DNA from: Paraeggerthella sp964369725
GTDB taxonomy: Bacteria; Actinomycetota; Coriobacteriia; Coriobacteriales; Eggerthellaceae
Reading direction: 5' to 3'
Length of the DNA: 22,401 nucleotides
NCBI GenBank assembly: GCA_964369725.1
Contig: CAYJGC010000024.1
Coordinates: 1 to 22,401 of the forward strand
Part shown: positions 13,932 through 22,051 of the stretch, one piece after another
How the letters are laid out: each line of letters opens with the position of its first letter
How positions within the stretch are numbered: position 1 is the stretch's first letter
Made by a program: the position numbers and the translations under genes
The notes under the pieces: generated by a model
Seen by the model: the letters and a program-made list of their open reading frames with translations, nothing else
Told to the model about the DNA's origin: nothing
Database searches by the model: none

Positions 13932-16082
13932 CTACGACCTACGGGCACCCCCATAGGCCGCATGCTTACGATTGCCATAAGCACTGCCCTTTCGTGCGGT
14001 CTTTTTCAAGTCCTTCAAAACATCGTCTTCGCTCGAGCCCTCAACTTGAGCCTTAAGCTTAACCAACTGATCGCGCAAACGTGCTGCCTCTTCAAAGTCC
14101 ATATCCTTTGAAGCGGTTGCCATATCGTCCTCTAAAGAAGAAACAATGCGCAACACCTCTTCGCGAGACAGCTCTGCCAACTCTTTATTTACCTGCTCTG
14201 CAGTAGTGTTTCCCATTTCATCGGTTACGTAGCTCATAATGTCGTTGATAGCCTTGCGAATTGTCTGCGGCTCAATACCATGCTCTTCGTTATAAGCAAT
14301 TTGCAAGCAACGACGACGTTTTGTTTCGTCGATAGCGCGCGCCATTGAATCGGTAGTCTTATCCGCATACATAATAACTTGCCCAGAGACATTTCTCGCC
14401 GCACGTCCAATCGTTTGAATAAGCGATCGATGATTACGAAGAAAGCCTTCTTTGTCAGCATCAAGAATGGCAACGAGCGAGACTTCTGGCAGGTCAAGAC
14501 CTTCTCTTAAGAGGTTAATGCCGACCAACACGTCAAATTCACCCAGCCTTAAATCACGAAGGATTTCCACTCGCTCTAGCGTGGCGATATCAGAATGCAT
14601 GTAACGCGTTTTCACCCCTTGATCGAGCAGGTAATCCGTTAAATCTTCTGCCATTTTTTTGGTAAGGGTAGTAATTAACACGCGCTCTTTACGCGCCACG
14701 CGCTCTTTTGCTTCATCAATAATGTCATCAATCTGCGAAGCAGATCCGCGTACAAGTATTTCAGGATCAAGCAAGCCTGTGGGTCTGATAATTTGTTCAA
14801 CCTTTTGTTGAGTCACCTTGTCTTCATAGTCTCCTGGTGTAGCAGACACGTAGATAAACTGCGGCACTCGTTCTTCAAATTCATCAAAACGTAAAGGGCG
14901 ATTATCCAAACAGCTTGGCAAGCGAAATCCATGTTCTGCCAAAGTTATCTTACGCGAGCGGTCGCCTTCATACATTCCGCGAATCTGAGGCACTGTTACA
15001 TGGCTCTCGTCAATAAAACAAAGGAAATCCTTCGGGAAATAATCTATAAGAGTATATGAGGGTTCTCCTGGCTGACGCCCATCAAGATGACGAGAGTAGT
15101 TCTCAATGCCAGAGCAGAAACCAATTGTTTCCAGCATCTCTAAATCGTAATTCACGCGCATCTCAAGTCTCTGTGCTTCAAGCAACTTTCCCTCAGATTT
15201 AAACTGTTGCAATCGATTCAAAAGCTCATCTCTTACCGTTCCCAATGCGCGATCCATCTTAGGGCGTGCCGTAACATAATGAGAGGCAGGCCAGATGGGA
15301 AGTGCTTCAAACTCATTAAGAACCTCACCTGTTATCTTTTCTGTCTCAACAATTGATTCTATTTCGTCTCCCCAAAATTCAATTCGAATGGGATTATCTG
15401 CGTAAGGAGGAAAAACATCAAGAGCATCGCCACGCACCCTAAAGGTGCCTCGCTTTAATTCATAATCATTGCGATCATATTGGATTTCAATAAGCTCATG
15501 AATAACCTGATCGCGATCCATTTCTTTTTGCTTATCAACAAACACTGCCATACCGGCGTAATCCATGGGACTACCTATGCCATAAATGCATGATACTGAG
15601 GCTACTACAATACAATCCCGCCGTGAAAGCAAAGCAGCAGTCGCTGCATGGCGTAGCTTTTCTACTTCTTCATTAATAGATGCATCTTTTTCAATAAAAG
15701 TATCTGAAGAAGGCACGTATGCTTCTGGCTGATAGTAGTCGTAATAGCTCACAAAATATACAACTGAATTATGCGGAAAGAATTCTTTAAGCTCACTCGC
15801 AAGCTGTGCGGCAAGTGTTTTGTTAGGCGCCATAATAAGGGTAGGCTTTTGAACCGCTTCTATGGTTTTTGCCATGGTGAATGTTTTACCCGAGCCCGTT
15901 ACTCCTAAAAGCGTCTGAAAGCGCAGACCCTCTTCTACCCCTTGCACCAATTTTTGAATTGCAGCAGGCTGGTCACCCGAAGGCTCAAACGTTGATACCA
16001 CTTCAAACGGCGTAGAAGCTAGTCGCGAATCAGGCAATTTCCCTGCTATTTCGACACCTTCAAGAGAAGAAAGATGCACCAT
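13932..16082 (-). CDS. uvrB: Excinuclease ABC subunit UvrB
   Basis: DNA-damage recognition helicase of nucleotide excision repair. It receives damaged DNA from UvrA and recruits UvrC. It is 716 residues from the chosen start, slightly longer than the usual 660-700. Walker A GVTGSGKT lies at 60-67 and the damage-probing beta hairpin YYDYYQPEAYVP at about 113-124. DESH box, SATPGDYE and QTIGRAARN helicase motifs follow, then a C-terminal UVR domain (DFEEAARLRDQLVKLK) that binds UvrC. The start ATG has GGAAAGGAAG upstream. A GTG eight codons earlier, at 16106, is possible but has no ribosome binding site. A LexA-type box lies about 117 bases upstream. The last 20 or so residues are basic and low in complexity. 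Confidence 0.97.
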   Translation of the reverse strand: MVHLSSLEGVEIAGKLPDSRLASTPFEVVSTFEPSGDQPAAIQKLVQGVEEGLRFQTLLGVTGSGKTFTMAKTIEAVQKPTLIMAPNKTLAAQLASELKEFFPHNSVVYFVSYYDYYQPEAYVPSSDTFIEKDASINEEVEKLRHAATAALLSRRDCIVVASVSCIYGIGSPMDYAGMAVFVDKQKEMDRDQVIHELIEIQYDRNDYELKRGTFRVRGDALDVFPPYADNPIRIEFWGDEIESIVETEKITGEVLNEFEALPIWPASHYVTARPKMDRALGTVRDELLNRLQQFKSEGKLLEAQRLEMRVNYDLEMLETIGFCSGIENYSRHLDGRQPGEPSYTLIDYFPKDFLCFIDESHVTVPQIRGMYEGDRSRKITLAEHGFRLPSCLDNRPLRFDEFEERVPQFIYVSATPGDYEDKVTQQKVEQIIRPTGLLDPEILVRGSASQIDDIIDEAKERVARKERVLITTLTKKMAEDLTDYLLDQGVKTRYMHSDIATLERVEILRDLRLGEFDVLVGINLLREGLDLPEVSLVAILDADKEGFLRNHRSLIQTIGRAARNVSGQVIMYADKTTDSMARAIDETKRRRCLQIAYNEEHGIEPQTIRKAINDIMSYVTDEMGNTTAEQVNKELAELSREEVLRIVSSLEDDMATASKDMDFEEAARLRDQLVKLKAQVEGSSEDDVLKDLKKTARKGSAYGNRKHAAYGGARRS

Positions 16083-16198
16083 AACACTTCCTTTCCAAGT
16101 AAGCACTTAACCCAAACAACGAATCATAAAACCCAGTAAGATGCTTACATTGTTCCACAAAATTTCAGATAGAAAAGTCTATCACAATTAATCAAACA

Positions 16199-16212
16199 TG
16201 AACGCTTGTTCG
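16199..16212 (-). promoter_or_regulatory. LexA (DinR-type) SOS box upstream of uvrB
   Basis: On the uvrB sense strand the 14-mer CGAACAAGCGTTCA matches 13 of 14 positions of the Gram-positive SOS consensus CGAACRNRYGTTYG and has the full GAAC-N4-GTTC core. uvrB is a classic SOS gene in Bacillus and actinobacteria. The match is read directly; LexA control is inferred from family knowledge. I could not place a convincing -10/-35 pair around it. Confidence 0.75.
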
Positions 16213-16302
16213 TTATGAAATTGCAATCTTACTTTAAGAGAATTTGAGTAAGTTCCGAGAGATTTTGAAATGTAAGTAAAAAAATGGAGTTGTCCAAATA
16301 TT

Positions 16303-16364
16303 AAACCTTAGCGATTATTCTTTGAACACACGCTCACATTTCTCGCTAAACATCGCTAAGGTTT
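16303..16364. repeat. 13-bp perfect inverted repeat with 36-base spacer
   Basis: AAACCTTAGCGAT (16303-16315) is exactly complementary to ATCGCTAAGGTTT (16352-16364). A third TCGCTAA lies at 16343-16349, immediately before the right arm, so the right side has two tandem copies of the core. There is no U-tract suited to coaE termination on the minus strand. Confidence 0.7.
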
Positions 16365-16513
16365 TATACAAGGTACAAAACTTTGCAGCGCAATCAATTC
16401 GCATGGGCTACTTCGTTTACAGCCAAAGACTAGACGTTCGTAAAATTCCGAAATCCCGTTATGCAAGAATTTACCCCGATGTCACAAGAAGCCGTCTCAA
16501 CTAGCCCGTGCCC

Positions 16514-17116
16514 TTATGATTGCTTGTTTGAATACTCAGTCCACCAAGCGATTATTTGAGACTGCAGATTTTCAGGCGCTGAATCATTGACAAAGACAAC
16601 GTCAGCAGCCTCAGCACGAGCCTCATCGGTGATTTGTCTAGCTATACGACGACGAACATCGGCTTCAATCCATCCTGCCTCAACCGCGCGCGCAACTCGC
16701 ACTTCTTCAGGAGCAAGCACTGCAATTATCAAATCTGCATCACAAGCCAAAGACAGCGAACGATTTTTAAATGCAGAATATTCCACTACAGCCATCTCGT
16801 AACCCTCTCGTTCAAGCTGCGCAGCATGATCCCTAAAAGCCTCTTCAATACGTGGCAAAGTTATGCAATTCAGCATATGAGTTTGGTGGTCTCCCACAAA
16901 CGCCTTTGCTGCAAGCGCATGCCTACGAATCTCTCCATCTTCTCCTAAAATATCTTCACCGAAAACCATAACTAGGTCAGCCTTAACGGTATCCCAGTGC
17001 AAAATCTCATGCCCTACTGCATCTAAGTCTATACTTCCAACCCCTTGCTGGCTAAGCGTTTTTCGCACAAGAGACTTTCCCGCTCCCATGCCTCCAATTA
17101 TGAACAACGTCTTCAT
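16514..17116 (-). CDS. coaE: Dephospho-CoA kinase (CoaE)
   Basis: Catalyses the last step of coenzyme A synthesis, ATP-dependent 3'-phosphorylation of dephospho-CoA. It has 200 residues, the usual size. The P-loop is GGMGAGKS (8-15). IDLDAVGHEIL (29-39) corresponds to the DADxxxH substrate region, and the lid-like VRRRIARQITDEARAEAADVVFVND near the C-terminus matches the R-x-x-R-I-x-x-Q pattern followed by the closing VxND. The sequence is diverged from model CoaE proteins, but the combination is diagnostic enough. Its ATG overlaps the mnmA stop in an ATGA, so the two genes are coupled. No clear terminator follows. Confidence 0.85.
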   Translation of the reverse strand: MKTLFIIGGMGAGKSLVRKTLSQQGVGSIDLDAVGHEILHWDTVKADLVMVFGEDILGEDGEIRRHALAAKAFVGDHQTHMLNCITLPRIEEAFRDHAAQLEREGYEMAVVEYSAFKNRSLSLACDADLIIAVLAPEEVRVARAVEAGWIEADVRRRIARQITDEARAEAADVVFVNDSAPENLQSQIIAWWTEYSNKQS

Positions 17117-18168
17117 ACACCTTCAACTCCTTCAATCATGCCACCGCCAAGCACCGTATCACCTTCATACAGCACAGCAAATTGACCAGCAGCAGTAGTT
17201 GGCTGCGGAGTCCGCAATTCAATACGCACCCCTTCGCCACAAGGGATAACCACACAAGGAACCGCACGACTGCGATAACGCAGTTTCACCATAGATTCAC
17301 GCGATTCCTCAAGCACACCGAGAGCCTGCCAGTTCATTTTTCCCACCCGCACAGCTTGAACCTGCGCTTCATGTGCAAACCCCACAACGAGCCTATTTGT
17401 ACTAGTTTGCTTTTCAGTCACGTAATATGGTTCAGACGCTGCAATGCCAATACCTTTACGTTGTCCCACCGTATAATTCCATAAACCTATATGCTGACCC
17501 ACTATCTCGCCAGCACAATTTACGATATCTCCTGGACTACTCAGCACGCCCTTTTCATGCAGAAAATCGCGGTAATCTCCCTCGATGAAACAATTGTCCT
17601 GACTCTCGGGCTTTTCAGCAACCGTAAGCCCTAGATCAGCAGCAATAAGACGCACGTCAACCTTCGTAACTGCACCCAAAGGCAAAACAAGGCGCTCAAG
17701 CTGGTCTTGCGTAAGGAGCGAGAGCATATAGCTTTGATCTTTGGTGACATCAAGAGCAGTTTTAATAACCAATCGGTTTGACTCCAAAAAACGTGCCGTT
17801 CTTGCATAATGACCCGTTGCAATCATCTCACAGCCCCGCGCATCTGCCGCCTCAATAAGCGAAGGTATTTTACAAAGCGCATTGCATGAGACACAAGGAC
17901 TGGGTGTTAAGCCACATGCATAGTCATCAACAAAGGGAGTAACCACACATCGTTCAAAGCCTTCCACGCACTGATGAACAACATGAGGGATTCCCAAACG
18001 CTCACACACAGACAAAGCATCCGCTTCAGAAGCTCTCGACGCTTCGTTGTCCCGAAAGCGACATGTCACACCAACAACGTCACATCCAGCCTGCAGCAAT
18101 AGAGCCGCTGAAACAGCACTGTCTACACCTCCGCTCATTCCCAGAGCAACCTTGGTGCCTTTTTTCAC
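17113..18168 (-). CDS. mnmA: tRNA-specific 2-thiouridylase MnmA
   Basis: Installs the 2-thio group on wobble uridine 34 of tRNAs for Lys, Glu and Gln. It is 351 residues, the usual length. The PP-loop ATPase motif GMSGGVDSAVSAALL is at 10-24. Candidate catalytic cysteines are Cys95 in PSPCVSCN and Cys193 in SQDNCFI. Cys92 adds a CxxC pair. ATGHYAR (117-123), the TKDQSYMLSLL tRNA-binding segment (142-152) and WNYTVGQRKGIG in the central domain are all present. It starts with GTG at 18168, behind AAGGATAGG. A perfect TATAAT lies about 42 bases upstream. It overlaps coaE by four bases. Confidence 0.96.
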   Translation of the reverse strand: MKKGTKVALGMSGGVDSAVSAALLLQAGCDVVGVTCRFRDNEASRASEADALSVCERLGIPHVVHQCVEGFERCVVTPFVDDYACGLTPSPCVSCNALCKIPSLIEAADARGCEMIATGHYARTARFLESNRLVIKTALDVTKDQSYMLSLLTQDQLERLVLPLGAVTKVDVRLIAADLGLTVAEKPESQDNCFIEGDYRDFLHEKGVLSSPGDIVNCAGEIVGQHIGLWNYTVGQRKGIGIAASEPYYVTEKQTSTNRLVVGFAHEAQVQAVRVGKMNWQALGVLEESRESMVKLRYRSRAVPCVVIPCGEGVRIELRTPQPTTAAGQFAVLYEGDTVLGGGMIEGVEGV

Positions 18169-18209
18169 GTCGCTACCTATCCTTCGTTTGTTTCTAATTT
18201 TCTGTTGCC

Positions 18210-18215
18210 ATTATA
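18210..18215 (-). promoter_or_regulatory. Candidate -10 element of the mnmA-coaE promoter
   Basis: A perfect TATAAT on the minus strand lies about 42 bases before the mnmA GTG start. No good -35 hexamer is visible at 16-18 bases. Confidence 0.45.
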
Positions 18216-18297
18216 AGACAATCCCCAGATAGCACCGAGAAAAGAGTGGCGTTCGGCGCAATAGTGTGCGCGCAACGGCACTTAGTCATCTTAATTC

Positions 18298-18328
18298 AAA
18301 AAAGCTGATTACAGACCGGTAGTACAGC
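18298..18328 (-). terminator. Probable intrinsic terminator of the LRR-protein gene
   Basis: Read on the minus strand, GCTGTAC pairs with GTA-AT-CAGC (two-base bulge) around a 9-base loop, followed directly by six T. It lies 52 bases after the stop of the upstream gene and before the mnmA promoter. Confidence 0.5.
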
Positions 18329-18380
18329 GCGCGCGAACGGCAGTTTCTGCAATATCACAAATCGCTAGCGCGCTTCAATC

Positions 18381-20345
18381 TTAAAGAGCAAACCGACTCC
18401 GCGCCTTCGCAGGCTCTCCGCCCGTTCTTTCAGTTTCTCGAAGCTCGCGCCGCCAATCCATGAGATATGCCACACAGTCAGTGCGATTAGCTGCGCGCAA
18501 AAGCTCGATTTGCCTATCGAATGAATCCAGCTCAATAAAACCAGCTTTCACTAAAGCTGCCACCATAATCATGCTGCCTTCGCGAGCAACACGCTCTTGT
18601 GCTTCGCGTTTGTTGTTGTTTAGATGCGCAACTAAGGCATCACGAACCTCATCTGAAAGACACTGCGGGACAGCAATACGATGCAAGAGCGCACCTAACC
18701 TGTCGGGCAGAGTCTTGCCTGACAAGAGCAACTCATCGTAACGAGCAAAATCAAAGGGAACGCCTTTTGTCGAATCCGTCAAAAAACAACTAAGCAACTG
18801 ATCCGTGGAAGTATGAATCACAGAACCCGTATGCTCCAAGCGGCACAGTGCATACTCGAAGCTACCCTCGCCCACTTGCTTCACGCTAGCCGGGATAGAC
18901 ACAATGCCTTCAAGCATACGCGAATAAAAACAGTGTCTTCCAATTGAGCGCAAGCCTTCGGGTAGCACAAGACGCTTTGTTCCCCGGCAAGCATTTTCGC
19001 GCTCGATAATTCGCACGGTATCGGGCACAAGAAGCGTCTCGGGAGCAAACAGCAGCGCCCTTACACCAATCCGAACAAGTGGACGAGCATCTATTTCTCG
19101 CGGCAGAGCAAGCGTACCAGTTGGCGGAAGAGGTGGTGGCTGTGGAATACTGGTATATACCGGAAGATTTCTTCGGGAAGCACGCTCTTGCGCCATCTTC
19201 TCCGGCAATTCATGAGCGTGAGCAGCCCGTTGAGCCGCATTCTCAGCAAAGCGCCGCGAAGCCGAAGCAGGCGGTGGCGGGCCTAATACCAACGTTGCGT
19301 CTTTACCACCAAGATCGTACCAACACCCCTTATATTCAACAACATGCTGACTCGCCAAACGAACATCGCGCTTGTCTAATATGTCATGCGCGGGTGAATT
19401 TGAAGAAAAACACCACACCGAATCATCCCAACTTTTATCATCAACCCGTGCGAGAGTAGCTGGGCAGTCAACCATCAAAGGCGGTTTACATCCATTTGCA
19501 AATGCCGCACCAGCGATACGCTCTATATTGTCAGGAAGCTTAACACGCTCATTGTAAGGCGATGCCAAAAAGAGCAAGTCACAACTTCCGTTGCTGAACA
19601 GATTCCCATCGCGGGAAGAATAAGATTGATTGTGTTGGTCTACCGAATACTCGCGGCATTCGTTCTTAGGTGAAATGGCTGTGAGATCAAAACGCTGCTC
19701 TCCTAAGTACTCAACCTTGCATCCTAGGTGAATACGCTGAACGCACATTGCTGCAAAAGCGTTTGCTCCCACATACGTTACGGTATCAGGTACCACGAGC
19801 AGACGTACGTGCACCCCTTGCACCAAGCGGCGAGAAAACGCATCAGGCGCCACACGAACAAGAGGCATGTCGCCAATAGTGGCAGGCAATACTACAACCA
19901 AATCCTCTTTTGAACCCACCTCTTCAGCCAAACGACGCAAGTCGAACGAAACAAGCGCGCAACCCCCCTCAACCTGTCGTACACCTATTGCGTCACTCAA
20001 CTCTTCTTTTGTACAGGATTGGGCAGAGATTGACGGCTCTTGAACGCGAGACTTTGCAGCACGTTCTAACAATTCGTCAAATTCATTCATCCAAAGCACG
20101 CCAGCAGAAAACAAGTCAGCCTTCCGCCCACTCAATTCACTCTTGTCAACTAAGAGGTCTTCTGTTTCCGTCCAAGGACGATGCTGCGGAAGCTGCGGGT
20201 TCCACGTTTGATTTCCCGTTGATTGTCCTGGTTCAAGTATCTTTACGGCACAAGAATCTAACTGAAGAGGGTTTTTGAGCGATTGCTCAATAAGTTCATC
20301 GACTTGAGTTTCCGCATTATGAAAGACCAGCATATTTTCACTCAT
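18381..20345 (-). CDS. Cytoplasmic leucine-rich-repeat (BspA/LRR_5-like) protein of unknown function
   Basis: A 654-residue protein without signal peptide or membrane segment. Two LRR_5-like modules are visible. The first spans about residues 150-300 (LPATIGDMPLVRVAPDAF, LLVVPDTVTYVGANAF, VKLPDNIERIAGAAF). The second spans about 430-530 (LPREIDARPLVRIGVRAL, LLVPDTVRIIE, LVLPEGLRSIGRHCF, VSIPASVKQVGEGSFEYAL). They are joined by a proline-rich linker (GPPPPAS and IPQPPPLPP). The C-terminal 130 residues are helical and charged, ankyrin-like in feel (AALVKAGFIELDSF). I chose the ATG at 20345. A GGGAGG lies 13 bases upstream, rather far, and a TTG at 20366 is the alternative. It diverges from the VWA/AAA genes. 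No function is assigned; a binding or scaffold role is inference. Confidence 0.75.
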   Translation of the reverse strand: MSENMLVFHNAETQVDELIEQSLKNPLQLDSCAVKILEPGQSTGNQTWNPQLPQHRPWTETEDLLVDKSELSGRKADLFSAGVLWMNEFDELLERAAKSRVQEPSISAQSCTKEELSDAIGVRQVEGGCALVSFDLRRLAEEVGSKEDLVVVLPATIGDMPLVRVAPDAFSRRLVQGVHVRLLVVPDTVTYVGANAFAAMCVQRIHLGCKVEYLGEQRFDLTAISPKNECREYSVDQHNQSYSSRDGNLFSNGSCDLLFLASPYNERVKLPDNIERIAGAAFANGCKPPLMVDCPATLARVDDKSWDDSVWCFSSNSPAHDILDKRDVRLASQHVVEYKGCWYDLGGKDATLVLGPPPPASASRRFAENAAQRAAHAHELPEKMAQERASRRNLPVYTSIPQPPPLPPTGTLALPREIDARPLVRIGVRALLFAPETLLVPDTVRIIERENACRGTKRLVLPEGLRSIGRHCFYSRMLEGIVSIPASVKQVGEGSFEYALCRLEHTGSVIHTSTDQLLSCFLTDSTKGVPFDFARYDELLLSGKTLPDRLGALLHRIAVPQCLSDEVRDALVAHLNNNKREAQERVAREGSMIMVAALVKAGFIELDSFDRQIELLRAANRTDCVAYLMDWRRELRETERTGGEPAKARSRFAL

Positions 20346-20386
20346 AATAATTGTGCAACCTCCCAAAAACAGTTTAAATTAGCGTG

Positions 20387-20415
20387 TTTACCCCCGTGTA
20401 TACCCATGCTACACT
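20387..20415 (+). promoter_or_regulatory. Promoter of the VWA-AAA operon
   Basis: TTTACC (20387-20392), a 17-base spacer and TACACT (20410-20415) preceded by TGC form a sigma-70-type promoter with an extended -10. Transcription would start near 20422, downstream of the GTG at 20384, which rules out that earlier start and supports the ATG at 20495. Confidence 0.6.
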
Positions 20416-20494
20416 GCAAGGAGCACTAAACGCAAGAATAACCTCTATCAACTTTGCCGCACACGAATGTATCCACTCGAAAGTGAGTAATGAT

Positions 20495-22030
20495 ATGGAC
20501 TCCGAAGCAGCAGCGCCGCTCGCAAAACAAGCGCTTGACCTTGCACGAACCGAGCTCCTCGTGAATCTTAGGTTCATGAACGCAGCCTTTGCAAGACTCT
20601 CTTATTTTCCCGTCCCGGGAGCAACGCTTGCCACCGACGGATCGCATCTCAGATACGACCCCGTTACCATTGCTCGCAGCTACGCCGAAGAATCAACCTC
20701 TGTTGCGCGTATTTACTTGCACATGGTACTACACAATGTATTTTTACACACTTTTCCTGGGTTAAGTATCAGTAAACCACACTGGAATACCGCTTGCGAT
20801 ATCGTAGTAGAACGCGCCATAACCGACCTTGACTTGCCCGCTACTCGCACCAGTTACGCATCTCATCAAAAAGCTATCTTTGCGCAGCTCGACGCCTCCC
20901 TCTCACTGATAACTGCTGAAACCGTTTATCGTTGGCTTCTTGACCAGCATCTTAGCGCAGACGAACTCGCATCCCTTCGCGAGCCCTTTTTAGTCGACGA
21001 TCATGAAACTTGGTATAGGCTGGTTACTAATGAGCAAAAGAATAAAACTATTACCGAAGGGGATGAGCGCGCCGAAAAACAAGACGATGGAAGCGCAGCT
21101 AAAGCTTCTGGTGCAGCAAAAGACGGAACAAGCGTTGACCTGCCTGAAGACGCTGCAAGCGCGAAACGCAGCCATGCATCTCATCGAGCTATGGCAGACG
21201 AAGACATCACACAAAAAGAAACACCTGAAAACGCCCGACGCACCATCGGTGAGCGCTTTGCCGATACGGTAAACCTAGATCGCTCAAAACAGCAATGGCA
21301 AGAAGCAGCTTATGAAATGGGAATTCAACTTGACTCCTACACAAAGCTCTGGGGTATCGAAGGGGCTAATCTTGCCATGAACCTTAAGTCGGTTACGCGC
21401 GAGCGGCAAGATTACCGCGAGTTTTTACGGAAATTCGCTCGAATGGGCGAACAAATTCGCGTAAACGATGACGAATTTGACTATGTATATTACTGCTTTG
21501 GTCTCCGCCGCTATGGAAACCTTCCTCTTATTGAACCACTTGAATATGTGGAAGAAAAACGTATTCGCGATTTTGTTATCGCTATTGACACATCAGCCTC
21601 TACCAAAGATGGTTTGGTGCGAAAATTTATTGAAAAAACCTATGCGATACTCTCTAACGAAACAAGCTTTTTTGCACAGATGAATGTGCTCATAATTCAA
21701 TGCGATGCAGCCATTGTTGATGTTGCTCCCATAAAAACATTGAGCGACCTAGAGAACTACCTTGATGCCTTCCAAGTAAAAGGTCTGGGAGGAACCGATT
21801 TCCGTCCGGTATTTACCTATGTAGACCAAGCACTTGAACTGGGTGATCTTGCCAATTTAGGTGGCCTGATCTACTTTACCGACGGACAAGGAACCTACCC
21901 TGCAAAAAAACCTGACTACGACACAGCCTTCGTATTTGTAGACGAAGCCTCTGCTGCCACAAGTCAACCTGTGCCCACGTGGGCAATGAGCGTCATACTA
22001 GATGAAACGTTGATTTTAGACGAAAACTAA
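20495..22030 (+). CDS. VWA-like domain protein with N-terminal metallopeptidase-like domain (DUF2201 type)
   Basis: A 511-residue cytoplasmic protein. The N-terminal half resembles the DUF2201 metallopeptidase-like domain: LHMVLHNVFLH (residues 75-85) sits where HExxH is expected, followed by a W..ACDIVVE segment (about 97-105). The glutamate of HExxH is replaced by Met. Residues about 215-265 form a polar, charged linker. The C-terminal domain is VWA-like with the metal-site DxSxS as DTSAS (365-369), then GGTDFRP and YFTDGQG segments. The start is the ATG at 20495, because the promoter lies downstream of the only earlier in-frame start; its ribosome binding site is weak. The AAA ATPase gene follows after 21 bases. 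In MoxR-VWA systems the pair acts together in folding or metal insertion of a client; the client here is unknown. Confidence 0.8.
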   Translation: MDSEAAAPLAKQALDLARTELLVNLRFMNAAFARLSYFPVPGATLATDGSHLRYDPVTIARSYAEESTSVARIYLHMVLHNVFLHTFPGLSISKPHWNTACDIVVERAITDLDLPATRTSYASHQKAIFAQLDASLSLITAETVYRWLLDQHLSADELASLREPFLVDDHETWYRLVTNEQKNKTITEGDERAEKQDDGSAAKASGAAKDGTSVDLPEDAASAKRSHASHRAMADEDITQKETPENARRTIGERFADTVNLDRSKQQWQEAAYEMGIQLDSYTKLWGIEGANLAMNLKSVTRERQDYREFLRKFARMGEQIRVNDDEFDYVYYCFGLRRYGNLPLIEPLEYVEEKRIRDFVIAIDTSASTKDGLVRKFIEKTYAILSNETSFFAQMNVLIIQCDAAIVDVAPIKTLSDLENYLDAFQVKGLGGTDFRPVFTYVDQALELGDLANLGGLIYFTDGQGTYPAKKPDYDTAFVFVDEASAATSQPVPTWAMSVILDETLILDEN

Positions 22031-22051
22031 GAGAGCAAGGAGACTGCACCA

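Larger units (their letters stand above)
16083..16513. other. AT-rich control region between coaE and uvrB
   Basis: This 431-base gene-free stretch separates two minus-strand genes. It contains the SOS box (16199-16212), six copies of GTAAG/CTTAC between 16099 and 16276, a small GATAGA/TCTATC hairpin (16168-16183) and a 13-bp inverted repeat with a 36-base spacer (16303-16364). From 16365 to 16513 I see nothing recognisable. A 60-codon frame at 16322-16504 with a TTG start has no ribosome binding site and is probably chance. Confidence 0.6.

Noticed and set aside
16322..16504. 60-codon plus-strand frame in the coaE-uvrB spacer
   Set aside because: TTG start, no ribosome binding site, overlaps the inverted repeat, and no recognisable features.
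18194..18288. 31-codon minus-strand frame between the LRR gene and mnmA
   Set aside because: No ribosome binding site, and it spans the mnmA -10 element; most likely chance.
19079..19459. 126-codon plus-strand frame inside the LRR gene
   Set aside because: Antisense to a long, well-structured coding region, with no start signal.
20384..20494. GTG start for the VWA protein 37 codons upstream
   Set aside because: A 17-base-spaced promoter lies downstream of this GTG, so the codon would not be in the transcript.
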